This document shows, in pieces, positions 37,990 through 47,063 of a stretch of 64,000 nucleotides of DNA. The stretch covers positions 1 through 64,000 of the forward strand of contig NZ_JALTON010000017.1 in the NCBI RefSeq assembly GCF_027000115.1, read 5' to 3'. The notes beneath the pieces were generated by a model. That model made no database searches and had not been told where the DNA came from. It was given only the letters and a program-made list of their open reading frames with translations. Source of the stretch: Thiohalobacter sp. GTDB taxonomy: Bacteria; Pseudomonadota; Gammaproteobacteria; Thiohalobacterales; Thiohalobacteraceae. Numbering within the stretch: the stretch's first letter is position 1; every line of letters begins with the position of its first letter. Position numbers and translations under genes: made by a program.

Positions 37990-39663
37990 ATGAGCGAAAG
38001 CTTTGCTGAACTGTTCGAACAGAGTCTTGCCAACCAGCAGATGAAACCCGGTTCCATCGTCACCGGGACCGTGGTCGACATCCGCCCCGACGTGGTCGTG
38101 GTCAACGCCGGCCTCAAGTCCGAGGGCGTGATCCCCATCGAACAGTTCTACAACGAACAGGGCGAGCTGGAGGTACAGGTCGGCGACGAGGTCGATGTGG
38201 CCCTGGATGCCGTCGAGGACGGCTTCGGCGAAACCCGGCTGTCCCGCGAGAAGGCCAAGCGCGCCCGCGCCTGGAAGGAACTGGAGAAGGCCTTCGAGAA
38301 CAACGAAACCGTGACCGGCATGATCAGCGGCAAGGTCAAGGGTGGCTTCACCGTCGACATCAAGGACATCCGCGCCTTCCTGCCCGGCTCCCTGGTCGAT
38401 GTGCGCCCGGTGCGCGACACCACCTACCTCGAGGGCAAGGAACTCGAATTCAAGGTCATCAAGCTCGACCAGAAGCGCAACAACGTGGTCGTCTCCCGTC
38501 GCGCGGTGGTGGAACAGGAATACAGCGCCGAGCGCGAGGCCCTGCTCAAGAACCTGCAGGAAGGCATGGTCATCAAGGGCGTGGTCAAGAACCTCACCGA
38601 CTACGGCGCCTTCGTGGACCTGGGCGGCATCGACGGCCTGCTGCACATCACCGACATGGCCTGGAAGCGCGTCAAGCATCCTTCCGAGATCCTCAATGTC
38701 GGTGACGAGATCGAGGTCAAGGTGCTCAAGTTCGACCGCGAGCGCAACCGCGTGTCGCTGGGCCTGAAGCAGCTGGGCCAGGATCCCTGGGCGGATCTGG
38801 CGCGCCGCTATCCCGAGGGCACCCGCCTGTTCGGCAAGGTCACCAACGTCGCCGACTACGGCTGCTTCGTCGAGATCGAGGAGGGCGTCGAGGGCCTGGT
38901 GCACGTCTCCGAGATGGACTGGACCAACAAGAACGTGAATCCCGCCAAGGTGGTCCACGTCGGCCAGGAAGTCGAGGTCATGGTGCTGGACATCGACGAG
39001 GAGCGCCGCCGCATCTCGCTGGGCATGAAACAGTGCCACGCCAATCCCTGGGAGGCCTTCGCCGCCACCCACAACAAGGGCGACAAGGTCACCGGCACCA
39101 TCAAGTCCATTACCGACTTCGGCATCTTCGTCGGCCTGGAGGGCGGCATCGACGGCCTGGTCCACCTGTCCGATATCTCCTGGAACCTGCCCGGCGAAGA
39201 GGCCGTGCGCAACTTCAAGAAGGGCGACGAGGTCGAGGCCGTGGTGCTGGCGGTGGACCCCGAGCGCGAGCGCATCTCGCTGGGCATCAAGCAGCTCGAG
39301 AAGGATCCCTTCTCGAACTTCGTGGCCGAGCATGCCAAGGGCAGCATCGTCAAGGGCACGGTCAAGGAAGTGGACGCCAAGGCGGCCATCATCGACCTCG
39401 GCGACGGCGTCGAGGGCGTGCTGCGTGCCTCCGAGCTGGCCCGCGACCGGGTCGAGGACGCCCGCAGCGTGCTCAAGGAAGGCGACGAGGTCGAGGCCAA
39501 GTTCCTGGGGGTCGATCGCAAGAACCGCAGCCTGATGCTCTCCATCAAGGCTAAGGAAAGCGATGAAGAGGCCGAAGCTATCCAGGACTACAGCCGTCAG
39601 TCCGATTCCGCCAAGACCACCCTCGGGGACATCCTCAAGGAGCAGATGGAGAATCGGGACTGA
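37990..39663 (+). CDS. rpsA: 30S ribosomal protein S1
   Basis: 557 residues with six S1 (OB-fold) repeats: about 20-85, 105-170, 190-260, 275-345, 362-432 and 449-516. Each has G-(T/V)V-(K/T)-x-(I/L)-T-D-(F/Y)-G-type cores, for example [29 protein letters not shown]1 unfolds and brings mRNAs to the 30S subunit. Length equals E. coli S1. ihfB follows after 118 bases holding two hairpins, the standard gene order. Confidence 0.97.
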   Translation: MSESFAELFEQSLANQQMKPGSIVTGTVVDIRPDVVVVNAGLKSEGVIPIEQFYNEQGELEVQVGDEVDVALDAVEDGFGETRLSREKAKRARAWKELEKAFENNETVTGMISGKVKGGFTVDIKDIRAFLPGSLVDVRPVRDTTYLEGKELEFKVIKLDQKRNNVVVSRRAVVEQEYSAEREALLKNLQEGMVIKGVVKNLTDYGAFVDLGGIDGLLHITDMAWKRVKHPSEILNVGDEIEVKVLKFDRERNRVSLGLKQLGQDPWADLARRYPEGTRLFGKVTNVADYGCFVEIEEGVEGLVHVSEMDWTNKNVNPAKVVHVGQEVEVMVLDIDEERRRISLGMKQCHANPWEAFAATHNKGDKVTGTIKSITDFGIFVGLEGGIDGLVHLSDISWNLPGEEAVRNFKKGDEVEAVVLAVDPERERISLGIKQLEKDPFSNFVAEHAKGSIVKGTVKEVDAKAAIIDLGDGVEGVLRASELARDRVEDARSVLKEGDEVEAKFLGVDRKNRSLMLSIKAKESDEEAEAIQDYSRQSDSAKTTLGDILKEQMENRD

Positions 39664-39673
39664 TTTGCCAAAT

Positions 39674-39699
39674 GCCTGATTTGGAGTTATAAATCAGGC
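39674..39699 (+). terminator. Hairpin after rpsA
   Basis: A perfect 9-bp stem (GCCTGATTT with its complement) around an eight-base loop, ten bases after the rpsA stop. There is no T tract, so it may act as an RNA end-protecting stem rather than a true intrinsic terminator. Confidence 0.5.
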
Positions 39700-39723
39700 G
39701 AGTGGACTGGAAAACAGGCTCGG

Positions 39724-39757
39724 GACGGCCGCCGGGCGGGCTCTGCCGGCGGCCGTC
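39724..39757 (+). promoter_or_regulatory. Strong 12-bp hairpin in the ihfB leader
   Basis: A perfect GC-rich 12-bp stem (GACGGCCGCCGG with its complement) around a ten-base loop, 24 bases before the ihfB start. It may be a terminator-like or leader control element. Confidence 0.45.
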
Positions 39758-39781
39758 TGCCTCCCAACAGGATGGAAAATA

Positions 39782-40105
39782 ATGACGAAGTCTGAACTGA
39801 TTGAGATTCTTGCCAGCAAGAACAGCCACCTCAATTACAAGGACGTGGAACTCGCCGTCAAGAGCCTGCTGGAACAGATGAGCCAGTCCCTGGCCCAGGG
39901 CCAGCGCATCGAGATCCGTGGTTTCGGCAGCTTCTCGCTGCATTACCGGCCGCCCCGAATCGGCCGCAATCCCAAGACCGGCGAGGCCGTTGCCTTGGCC
40001 GCCAAGTACGTCCCCCACTTCAAGCCCGGCAAGGAACTCCGCGAGCGCGTCAATGCCGGTCGCGACAACGAGATCAAGGCCGCCAACAACGACAACGGCG
40101 AGTGA
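39782..40105 (+). CDS. ihfB: Integration host factor subunit beta
   Basis: 107 residues of the HU/IHF family: [23 protein letters not shown], then [28 protein letters not shown] with the DNA-intercalating Pro arm, and [14 protein letters not shown]. It bends DNA with IhfA (himA, not in the window). The tail after residue 95 is polar and variable. Location after rpsA is conserved across gammaproteobacteria. Confidence 0.96.
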   Translation: MTKSELIEILASKNSHLNYKDVELAVKSLLEQMSQSLAQGQRIEIRGFGSFSLHYRPPRIGRNPKTGEAVALAAKYVPHFKPGKELRERVNAGRDNEIKAANNDNGE

Positions 40106-40136
40106 TCCGCCCGCCGATCCTCGACACCCTGAGCTG

Positions 40137-40230
40137 GATGAAGGCCGCAGGCCGGCGTCGGGCGCCGGCATTGGCAAGTCCGGAACTTGTATCCCGTACC
40201 TTGCATCCTGTATCGGATCCCTGATCCCCC
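40137..40230. repeat. Intergenic short repeats between ihfB and lapA
   Basis: The 186-base gap has a REP-like GGATGAAGGCCGCAGGCCG string (40137-40156). A degenerate heptamer series of TTGTATC/CCGTACC/TTGCATC/CTGTATC units follows (about 40187-40226). No gene is seen. Confidence 0.45.
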
Positions 40231-40291
40231 TCACACCCATCCCGTTTTCCGGCTACACTAGGCCCTCCCGCAACCTTGAGACGGAGCCTTC

Positions 40292-40585
40292 ATGTCACGC
40301 CTGCTTTCCCTGCTGGCCCTGATCCTGCTGGTGGCGCTGGGACTGGTGTTTGCGGTCCTCAATGCACGGCCGGTGGAGTTCAACTATTTCTTCGGCCAGC
40401 GCGAGGTGCCGCTGGCGCTGACCCTGGTGCTGACCCTGGCGGCCGGCGCCCTGCTGGGCCTGCTGTTCAGTGCCGGGGTGGTGCTGCGCCTCAAGCGCGA
40501 GGCCATCCGCGAGCGTCGCAAGGCCCGGATGGCCGAGCAGGAAGTGGCCAACCTGCGCAAGCTGCCGATCAAAGACACCCCCTGA
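40292..40585 (+). CDS. lapA: LapA family inner-membrane protein
   Basis: 97 residues with two membrane segments (5-23 and 42-65) and a basic, coiled C terminus. It fits DUF1049/LapA (YciS), the small partner of LapB in control of lipopolysaccharide synthesis through LpxC turnover by FtsH. It is directly followed by lapB with two bases between, as in E. coli. Confidence 0.92.
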   Translation: MSRLLSLLALILLVALGLVFAVLNARPVEFNYFFGQREVPLALTLVLTLAAGALLGLLFSAGVVLRLKREAIRERRKARMAEQEVANLRKLPIKDTP

Positions 40586-40587
40586 CC

Positions 40588-41754
40588 ATGTACGAGCTGC
40601 TGTGGCTGCTGTTGCCCGTTGCCGCAGCCTCCGGCTGGTTCGCGGCCCGGCGCAGCGCGCGCCGCAATCAGCAGGCCGGCCGCAACGAGTTCAGCCGCGA
40701 CTACTTCCGCGGCCTCAACTTCCTGCTCAACGAACAGCCGGACAAGGCCATCGAGGTGTTCGTGCAGATGCTGGAGGTGGACTCCGACACCGTCGAGACC
40801 CACCTCGCGCTGGGCAACCTGTTCCGCCGCCGCGGCGAGGTCGACCGGGCCATCCGCATCCACCAGAACCTGATCGCGCGCCCCACCCTGAGCCGGGAGC
40901 AGCGCGCCCAGGCGCTGCTGGAACTGAGCCAGGACTACATGCGCGCCGGCCTGTTCGACCGCGCCGAGAGCCTGTTGCTGGAACTGCTGGACAACAACCT
41001 TCATACCCGGCCCGCGCTGCGCCATCTGCTCGACATCTACCAGCAGGAAAAGGAATGGGACCGGGCCATCGACATCGCCCGGCGGCTGGAGAGCGAGACC
41101 GGCCGCGGCATGAAGCCGGTGATCGCCCAGTTCCACTGCGAGCAGGCCGAGGAGGCGCTGGGGCGCGGGGACCTGGCCACGGCCACCGGCCTCATCAAGC
41201 GCGCGCTCGGCCACGACCGCCGCTGTGTGCGCGCCACCCTGTTGCAGGCCGGCATCCTGATGCGTGGCCGCCAGTACAAGGCCGCGATCAAGACCCTGCG
41301 CCGGGTCGAGGAGCAGGACCCCGACTTCATTCCCGAGATCCTCGAGCCCCTGCGCCAGTGCCACGAGGCGCTGGGCACCCTGACCGCGCTGCGGGACTAC
41401 CTTGACGGCCTGGCCGAGCGCTATCCCGGCATCTCGCCGGTACTGGCGGAGGCGGATCTGCTGCGCGAACAGGAAGGTGACGATGCGGCCGTGCGCTTTC
41501 TTGCCGAGCAGCTGCGCCAGAAGCCCTCGGTGCAGGGCCTGGCGCGGCTGATCGATCTGCAGGCGGGGACCGCCGACGGCAAGGTCCGCGATGACCTGGA
41601 GATGCTCGGCCAGTTGGTCGACCGCCTGCTGGAAGGGCGCCCGGTGTACCAGTGCCGGCGCTGCGGCTTCGAGGGCAAGTCCCTGCACTGGCAGTGCCCC
41701 GGCTGCAAGGAGTGGAACACCGTCAAGCCGATCCAGGGCGTGATCGGCGAATGA
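40588..41754 (+). CDS. lapB: Lipopolysaccharide assembly protein B
   Basis: 388 residues. An N-terminal membrane anchor (3-20) precedes nine or so TPR-like repeats (about 35-350) and a C-terminal rubredoxin-like metal site with CRRCGF and CPGCKEW (about 354-372). LapB (YciM) promotes FtsH degradation of LpxC and so limits LPS. It is coupled to lapA, and its stop overlaps an alternative pyrF start at 41751. Confidence 0.95.
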   Translation: MYELLWLLLPVAAASGWFAARRSARRNQQAGRNEFSRDYFRGLNFLLNEQPDKAIEVFVQMLEVDSDTVETHLALGNLFRRRGEVDRAIRIHQNLIARPTLSREQRAQALLELSQDYMRAGLFDRAESLLLELLDNNLHTRPALRHLLDIYQQEKEWDRAIDIARRLESETGRGMKPVIAQFHCEQAEEALGRGDLATATGLIKRALGHDRRCVRATLLQAGILMRGRQYKAAIKTLRRVEEQDPDFIPEILEPLRQCHEALGTLTALRDYLDGLAERYPGISPVLAEADLLREQEGDDAAVRFLAEQLRQKPSVQGLARLIDLQAGTADGKVRDDLEMLGQLVDRLLEGRPVYQCRRCGFEGKSLHWQCPGCKEWNTVKPIQGVIGE

Positions 41755-41777
41755 ACCCGCTGGAGGACCGTACGACC

Positions 41778-42479
41778 ATGCCCGATTCCCCCGTCATCGT
41801 CGCCCTCGACTTCCCCACCGCCGAGGCCGCCCTGGACCTGGCCGCGCGCCTCGATCCGGCCCGCTGTCGCGTCAAGGTCGGCAAGGAGCTGTTCACCCGC
41901 AGCGGCCCCGCCGTGGTCGAGCGGCTGCAGGCGCAGGGCTTCGAGGTCTTTCTCGATCTCAAGTACCACGACATTCCCAACACGGTCGCCGCCGCCTGCC
42001 GGGCCGCGGCCGACCTCGGCGTGTGGATGGTCAATGTGCATGCCAGCGGTGGCCGGCGGATGATGGCTGCGGCGCGCGAGGCACTGGATGCCGCCCAGGG
42101 CGCCCGGCCGCTGCTGATCGGCGTCACCGTGCTCACCAGCATGGGCCCGGAGGACCTGGCCGAGGTCGGTGTTCCGACGCCCCCGGAGGAACAGGTACTG
42201 CGGCTGGCACGGCTGGGCCGGGACAGCGGCCTGGATGGCGTGGTTTGTTCCCCGCTGGAGGCCGCCCCGCTGCGCCAGGCACTCGGCCGCGACTTCAGGC
42301 TGGTCACCCCCGGGGTGCGCCCGGCCGGCGCCGCCCAGGGCGACCAGACCCGCATCATGACCCCCGCAGACGCCATGGCCGCGGGTTCGGACTACCTGGT
42401 GATTGGTCGTCCGATTACACAGGCGGACGACCCCATCGCTGCCCTGACGTCGATCCTGGCTGACATCGGACGGGGCTGA
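41778..42479 (+). CDS. pyrF: Orotidine 5'-phosphate decarboxylase
   Basis: 233 residues from the ATG at 41778, chosen for its GGAGG site 10 bases upstream; an ATG at 41751 overlapping the lapB stop would add nine residues. The TIM barrel shows [12 protein letters not shown], the catalytic [16 protein letters not shown] (Asp-Lys-x-x-Asp), [15 protein letters not shown] and YLVIGRPIT. It makes UMP. lapA-lapB-pyrF is the conserved order. Confidence 0.96.
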   Translation: MPDSPVIVALDFPTAEAALDLAARLDPARCRVKVGKELFTRSGPAVVERLQAQGFEVFLDLKYHDIPNTVAAACRAAADLGVWMVNVHASGGRRMMAAAREALDAAQGARPLLIGVTVLTSMGPEDLAEVGVPTPPEEQVLRLARLGRDSGLDGVVCSPLEAAPLRQALGRDFRLVTPGVRPAGAAQGDQTRIMTPADAMAAGSDYLVIGRPITQADDPIAALTSILADIGRG

Positions 42480-42558
42480 AGCCGGCTAGACTCCCTCCCG
42501 CGGAGCGGCAGGAGGCCGCCCGTTGCAACCCATCACTGGACCGACAAGGAGGTCTTCC

Positions 42559-42837
42559 ATGAAACTTCTGCGCACCCTCATGCTCGCCGGGCTGCTCGGC
42601 CTCGGCGCCGGCCCGGCCCAGGCCGAATCCGGGCCCCTGGATCTCAACAAGGCCAGCGCCGAGCAACTGGCCGACGCCCTCTACGGCGTCGGGCTGACCA
42701 AGGCCCAGGCCATCGTCGCCTGGCGCGCCGAGCACGGCCCCTTCACCAGCATCGACCAGCTCGCCGAGGTCAAGGGCATCGGCCCGGCGCTGGTCGAGCG
42801 CAACCGCGACCGCGTGATCGCCGGCAGCGGGCAGTAG
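42559..42837 (+). CDS. Small exported helix-hairpin-helix (ComEA-like) protein
   Basis: 92 residues from the ATG at 42559 behind AAGGAGG. A signal peptide ends near AQA (about 23). The rest is one ComEA-type double helix-hairpin-helix: LDLNKASAEQLADALYGVGLTKAQAIVAWRAEHGPF and LAEVKGIGPALVERNRDRV. Such periplasmic proteins bind incoming DNA in competence (ComEA) or belong to the YbaV group. It is often found after pyrF in gammaproteobacteria. No other com genes lie here. Confidence 0.88.
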   Translation: MKLLRTLMLAGLLGLGAGPAQAESGPLDLNKASAEQLADALYGVGLTKAQAIVAWRAEHGPFTSIDQLAEVKGIGPALVERNRDRVIAGSGQ

Positions 42838-42846
42838 CGAGCACAC

Positions 42847-42870
42847 GGGGCGGTGTTTCGACGCCGCCCC
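42847..42870 (+). terminator. Hairpin after the ComEA-like gene
   Basis: GGGGCGGTG pairs with CGCCGCCCC (nine pairs, one G-T) around a six-base loop, nine bases after the stop. There is no T tract. Confidence 0.5.
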
Positions 42871-42877
42871 GAATTAT

Positions 42878-43126
42878 GCGGGAAAGATTCACAAATCAGC
42901 CAATTGCCAGTGTATGCAACGCGTATAATGCACCCCCATTGGCGGGCCCTCGGCCTCGCCGTTGCGTAGGATGGGCAAAGCAAAGCGCGCCCATCAAAGA
43001 ACCTGAGGCAGTCGGGTAGGATGGGCAAAGCAAAGCGTGCCCATCAAAAGCCCGGGACAGCCGGCCCGCAGGCAAACGCCGCAACGCCGTATGACGACCC
43101 GCTCGCGCCGGGTAACAGGGAGCATT
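42878..43126. repeat. Direct repeat, copy A, left of the HEPN/NTase module
   Basis: Starts GCGGGAAAGATTCACAAATC and runs through a TATAAT (42924-42929), a Gly-Cys-rich stretch CCCTCGGCCTCGCCGTTGCG, and two GTAGGATGGGCAAAGC elements (42965 and 43015), to GCCGGGTAACAGGGAGCAT. It is near-identical in order and sequence to 44168-44471. The 43127-43386 stretch after it holds no gene I can support. Confidence 0.85.
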
Positions 43127-43401
43127 CGGCTCGCGTGGCCCGGATGGCGCGTAGCGCACAAAAGCACTGGGCGCGTTGAACGTCCGCAGGGCGGCCCGAA
43201 GGGCGAGCAGAGCCAGTAATCCGAGGACTCGGATCGCCGGGGGAGTCCGGATTCCGGCCCTCCATCCAGGCTCCGGGATCGTCGTGACGTATTCTTGCAA
43301 GGCTCGGTAATCCGGATTACCCCACGCCCCGTATCGCTTGCTGCCACAGCGAGTCCCGGCCACAATAACGTTTTCCGGTCAACGCGATGGAGCGGACCCA
43401 C

Positions 43402-43785
43402 ATGCCTTCCCGAGCGACGGACTGGCTGGCGCAGGCCGAGCGCGATCTGGCTCAGGCCGAGATGTCGGCTGCCAATGGCCTGCATGAATGGGCCTGCTTC
43501 GCCGCGCAGCAGGCGGCGGAAAAGGCGGTCAAGGCGCTGCATCTCGCGCGCGGCCAGGAGGCCTGGGGGCACATGGTGGCGAAGCTCCTGGCCGAACTGC
43601 CGCTCCCCGTGCCGGAGATGCTGGTCGAGAAGGGCCGGGTGCTGGACAACTTCTACGTGGCGACCCGCTACCCCGATGGCCATCCGGAAGGCGCCCCTTT
43701 CGAACACTATGGCCCGCTGCAAAGCGGAGAGGCTGTCGATCATGCCCGTGAGATCATTGCATTCGTCCGTACTCAGATGGCCTGA
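43402..43785 (+). CDS. HEPN-domain protein (toxin of a HEPN/MNT pair)
   Basis: 127 residues from the ATG at 43402 (GGAG nine bases upstream; ATG 43387 would add five). It is an all-helical HEPN protein (PF05168 type): ATDWLAQAERDLAQAEMSAANG, then WACFAAQQAAEKAVKALHLARG. An R-x4-H motif (RYPDGH) resembles the RNase centre of HEPN toxins. HEPN proteins of this kind pair with minimal nucleotidyltransferases. The next gene overlaps it by 44 bases and encodes that partner. The whole pair is bracketed by direct repeats. Confidence 0.82.
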   Translation: MPSRATDWLAQAERDLAQAEMSAANGLHEWACFAAQQAAEKAVKALHLARGQEAWGHMVAKLLAELPLPVPEMLVEKGRVLDNFYVATRYPDGHPEGAPFEHYGPLQSGEAVDHAREIIAFVRTQMA

Positions 43786-44128
43786 TGCCGGGGCGGTCGA
43801 GCGGGCGCTGAACGAGTGGATCAGCCGGCAGGCGGCGCAGCGTCCCGAACTCCTGCGCCTAGGGGTATTCGGCTCCTTCGCTCGCCGGACGGACTGGGGC
43901 GTCGGCAGCGACCTCGATCTGGTTGCGGTGGTCGCCGAATCCGATCGGCCCTTTGCCGAGCGCGCCCGGGACTGGGATCTGACCTCGCTTCCCGTGCCGG
44001 CCGAGCTGCTGGTGTACACCGAGGACGAGTGGCAGCGACTGATGGCACAGGGCGGCCGCTTCGCCGATACCATGGCCAGCGAAGGGGTCTGGCTGTTCGA
44101 GCGCGAAGGTGCTGGCCGCGCTCGTTGA
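43742..44128 (+). CDS. Minimal nucleotidyltransferase (MNT, partner of HEPN)
   Basis: 128 residues from the ATG at 43742, or GTG at 43748. The polymerase-beta-type active site is intact: GSFARRTDWGVGSDLDLVAVV, a GS followed nine residues later by DxD. It overlaps the HEPN gene, so translation is coupled. In characterised pairs the MNT protein nucleotidylates and silences the HEPN toxin. This pair is not the DUF86/HepT kind seen at 46351; toxin function is inferred. Confidence 0.8.
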   Translation: MPVRSLHSSVLRWPDAGAVERALNEWISRQAAQRPELLRLGVFGSFARRTDWGVGSDLDLVAVVAESDRPFAERARDWDLTSLPVPAELLVYTEDEWQRLMAQGGRFADTMASEGVWLFEREGAGRAR

Positions 44129-44167
44129 GGGTCGTCTCCATGTGCTGCGGGCGTGAGGTCGGCACAA

Positions 44168-44471
44168 GCGGGAAAGGTTCACAAATCAGCCAATTGCCCG
44201 TGTGTGCAACGCGGGTGGATTGCGTATAATGCACCCCATTGGCGGTGCCCTCGGCCTCGCCGTTGCGTAGGATGGGCAAAGCAAAGCGTGCCCATCAAAA
44301 GCCCGGGACAGCCGGGCCGCAGGCCAACGCTGCGACGCCACATGACGACCCGCTCGCCCCGGGTAGTCGCGTAGGATGGGCAAAGCGAAGCGTGCCCATC
44401 AAAGAGCCTGGGAGCCGGGCTGGAGGCCAACGCCACATGACGACCCGCTCGTGCCGGGTAGCAGGGAGCAT
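44168..44471. repeat. Direct repeat, copy B, right of the HEPN/NTase module
   Basis: Starts GCGGGAAAGGTTCACAAATC and contains TATAAT (44225-44230) and the same CCCTCGGCCTCGCCGTTGCG block. Two tandem units of about 100 bases follow, each opening with GTAGGATGGGCAAAGC (44271 and 44371) and closing near GACGACCCGCTCG. It matches copy A at 42878-43126 and fills the whole gap up to manC. No gene is seen. Confidence 0.85.
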
Positions 44472-44498
44472 GCAGTACCGCTCGCAGGGGACATTACA

Positions 44499-45920
44499 AT
44501 GACAATCTATCCCGTGATCCTCACCGGCGGGGCCGGCAGCCGGCTCTGGCCCGTATCCCGTGAACACTTCCCCAAGCCGCTGCTGCCGCTGGTCGGCGAC
44601 CAGACGCTGCTGCAGGCGACGGCCAGCCGCCTGGATGGCCTGGACAATGTTGCCGAACCTCTGTTCGTGTGCAACGAGGAACACCGCTTCCTGGTCGCCG
44701 AGCAGGTGCAGGAACTGGGCAAGACGCCCACCGGTATCCTGCTCGAACCCGAGGGCCGCAACACCGCCCCCGCACTGACCGTTGCCGCCCTCTATCTCGC
44801 CGAGCGCGATCCCGATGCCGTCATGGTGGTCATGCCCGCCGATCACGTCATCCCCGACGCCGCCGGCTTCCGCGGCATGGTGGAGGAGGGTGCGCGGCTG
44901 GCCGAGGCCGGCCACCTGGTCACCTTCGGCGTGGTACCCACCCGCGCCGAGACCGGCTACGGCTATATTCGCCGCGGCCAGGCCATCGACGGCAGCGGCG
45001 GCTTCGCCGTCGATCGCTTCGTCGAGAAGCCCGATCTGGATACCGCCGCCGCCTATGTCGAGTCCGGCGAATACCTGTGGAACGCCGGCATCTTCGTCAT
45101 GCGTGCCGACCGCTGGCTGGAGGAGATCGGCCGCTTCGAAGCGGACATGCTCGCCGCCTGCCGCGAGGCCGTGGCCACGGGCAAGCGCGATACCGACTTC
45201 TGCCGCGTCGGGAAGGATGCCTTCCTGAACTCGCCCGCCAACTCCATCGACTACGCCGTGATGGAACGCACCGACCGCGCCGCGGTCGTGCCCATGAGCG
45301 CCGAGTGGTCCGACGTCGGTGCCTGGTCGGCCATCTGGGACATCCTGCCCCGCGACGAGCGCGGCAACGTCACCAGCGGCGACGTGCTTACCCACGAGGT
45401 CGAGAACTCGCTGATCATGGCCCAGAACCGCTGCGTTGCCGCCATCGGTATCGACAACATGATCGTGGTCGAGACCCCGGACGCCATCCTGGTCACCACC
45501 CGCGACCGCGCCCAGGACGTCAAGGCCATCGTCGGCCAGCTCAAGGAGGCTGACCGCGACGAGTACCGGTTCCACCGTCGCGTGTTCCGGCCCTGGGGCG
45601 ACTACGAGGGCATCGACATGGGCGAGCGCTACCAGGTCAAGCGCCTGACCGTGAAGCCCGGCGCCTCGCTGTCGCTGCAGATGCACCACCACCGCGCCGA
45701 GCACTGGATCGTCGTCTCCGGCACCGCCCGCGTCACCTGTGGCGACGAGGTATTCATCCTCTCCGAAAACCAGTCCACCTACATCCCGCTGGGCACCAAA
45801 CACCGGCTGGAAAACCCCGGCACCATTCCGCTGGAGATCATCGAGGTGCAGTCGGGGAGCTATCTTGGGGAGGATGATATTGTGCGGTTTGAGGATGTGT
45901 ATGATCGCGTACCCGAATAG
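44499..45920 (+). CDS. manC: Mannose-1-phosphate guanylyltransferase/mannose-6-phosphate isomerase
   Basis: 473 residues from the ATG at 44499 (AGGGGA ten bases upstream). The guanylyltransferase domain (about 1-290) starts VILTGGAGSRLWPVSREHFPK and has GYGYIRRG, FVEKPD and WNAGIFV. The C-terminal cupin-type mannose-6-phosphate isomerase domain (about 360-473) has MHHHRAEHWIVVSGTARVT. It makes GDP-mannose for surface polysaccharide. It stands alone between two toxin-antitoxin modules. Its last 75 codons are repeated in decayed form at 46827-47048. Confidence 0.95.
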   Translation: MTIYPVILTGGAGSRLWPVSREHFPKPLLPLVGDQTLLQATASRLDGLDNVAEPLFVCNEEHRFLVAEQVQELGKTPTGILLEPEGRNTAPALTVAALYLAERDPDAVMVVMPADHVIPDAAGFRGMVEEGARLAEAGHLVTFGVVPTRAETGYGYIRRGQAIDGSGGFAVDRFVEKPDLDTAAAYVESGEYLWNAGIFVMRADRWLEEIGRFEADMLAACREAVATGKRDTDFCRVGKDAFLNSPANSIDYAVMERTDRAAVVPMSAEWSDVGAWSAIWDILPRDERGNVTSGDVLTHEVENSLIMAQNRCVAAIGIDNMIVVETPDAILVTTRDRAQDVKAIVGQLKEADRDEYRFHRRVFRPWGDYEGIDMGERYQVKRLTVKPGASLSLQMHHHRAEHWIVVSGTARVTCGDEVFILSENQSTYIPLGTKHRLENPGTIPLEIIEVQSGSYLGEDDIVRFEDVYDRVPE

Positions 45921-45935
45921 CGGCAAGGGCAGGCC

Positions 45936-46364
45936 ATGTCATCCGAAGCGCAACTGAGCCATGTCGAAGCACTCGCCCGGCGTCTCCGGCCGGTATTCGA
46001 GGATCGTCCCGACATCGAGGCGGTCTTTCTGTTCGGTTCCCATGCCGAGGGCCGCGCCCGCCCCGACAGCGACCTGGACCTGGCGCTGGTTGGCCCCCGG
46101 GACAGGCTGGAGAAACAGAAGCTCGACCTGCTCGCCGACCTGGCGCGCGCCGGCTTCGACCGCGTTGACCTGGTCCTGCTCGACGGTGCCGATCCCGCCC
46201 TGCGCTTCGAGGCGGTACGACCCAACTGCCTGGTCCATGCGCGCCCCGACTTCGATCGCGGCAGCTACTATTCGCTCGCGCTGCGGGAATATTTCGATTT
46301 CGAGCCCTATCTGCGAGTCCAGCGCGAGGCCCTCAAGCGGAGGTTGGCTGGTGGTCAGGCCTGA
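45936..46364 (+). CDS. mntA: MntA-like nucleotidyltransferase antitoxin
   Basis: 142 residues. FLFGSHAEGRARPDSDLDLALV holds the GS-x9-DxD active site; the rest fits type VII antitoxin MntA. MntA uses ATP to add AMP residues to the Tyr of the HepT active site and so blocks its RNase. The gene overlaps the following hepT by 14 bases and starts 15 bases after manC. A truncated second copy is at 47064-47282. Confidence 0.9.
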   Translation: MSSEAQLSHVEALARRLRPVFEDRPDIEAVFLFGSHAEGRARPDSDLDLALVGPRDRLEKQKLDLLADLARAGFDRVDLVLLDGADPALRFEAVRPNCLVHARPDFDRGSYYSLALREYFDFEPYLRVQREALKRRLAGGQA

Positions 46365-46764
46365 AGTGATCCGTCGGCGGCTGGAGAATCTCGATGGATA
46401 TCTCAAAATTCTCGAAGGTATGCGCCGCTACTCGCTGGAGGAGTTTCTCGCCGATCCCGAGCATTACGGGAGTGCCGAGCGCTTTCTTCAGCTGGCCATC
46501 GAGACCCTGCTGGACATGGGCAATCACGTCATTGCCGAAGAGGGACTGGGCACGGTCAACCAGAGCCGCGACATTCCGCGCATCTTCAGGGAACGCGGCT
46601 TGATCGAACCCGAGACCGAGGAAAGCTGGATCCGCATGATCAGTTTCCGCAACATTCTGGTACACGCCTATCTGGAACTGGACCGGAGGCATGTGCATGA
46701 GATCATCCAGAATCACCTGGATGACTTTCGGGCAGTTCAACGGGCCTTCGCGAGGTTTCTGTGA
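46351..46764 (+). CDS. hepT: HepT-like toxin (DUF86, HEPN)
   Basis: 137 residues from GTG at 46351, behind GGAGG eight bases upstream. Helical DUF86 protein with the active-site motif R-x4-H-x-Y in FRNILVHAYLELD (near residue 91) and LDMGNHVIAEEGL. HepT is an RNase or tRNA-acting toxin neutralised by MntA through AMP transfer to that Tyr. All motif residues are present, so the pair with mntA should be active. Confidence 0.9.
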   Translation: MVRPEVIRRRLENLDGYLKILEGMRRYSLEEFLADPEHYGSAERFLQLAIETLLDMGNHVIAEEGLGTVNQSRDIPRIFRERGLIEPETEESWIRMISFRNILVHAYLELDRRHVHEIIQNHLDDFRAVQRAFARFL

Positions 46765-46826
46765 ATTTTCTTGATGGTGGAACTGCGGGGCGCATCATCT
46801 CCCACGAGGCACTCGGCAACCAGTTC

Positions 46827-47048
46827 GAACACTGGATCGTAGGCTCTGTTGCCGCGCAACTGAGCTGCGGCGACGAGGTGTTCATCCTCTCCGAAAGCCA
46901 GTCCGCCTACATCCTGCTGGGCACCAGACACCGGGTGGAAAACCCCGGCACCATCCCGCTGGAGATCATCGAGGTGCAGTTGGGGAGTTATCTGGGGGAG
47001 GATGATATTGTGTGGTTTGAGGATGTTTATGATCGGGTGACGGGATAG
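46827..47048 (+). pseudogene. Remnant of a second manC 3' end
   Basis: The translated text HWIV...CGDEVFILSESQSAYILLGTRHRVENPGTIPLEIIEVQLGSYLGEDDIVWFEDVYDRVTG repeats the ManC C-terminal cupin residues almost word for word (compare manC about 400-473). Only the tail of the domain is present, read from an ATG-less upstream stretch overlapping hepT's end. It has no guanylyltransferase domain, so it cannot work as ManC. The nucleotide match to 45699-45920 is close. Confidence 0.85.
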
Positions 47049-47063
47049 CTGGGTAGGGTGGTC

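Noticed and set aside
43127-43386. Possible insertion-sequence fragment between repeat copy A and the HEPN gene
   Set aside because: No transposase frame, no terminal inverted repeats and no target duplication could be seen.
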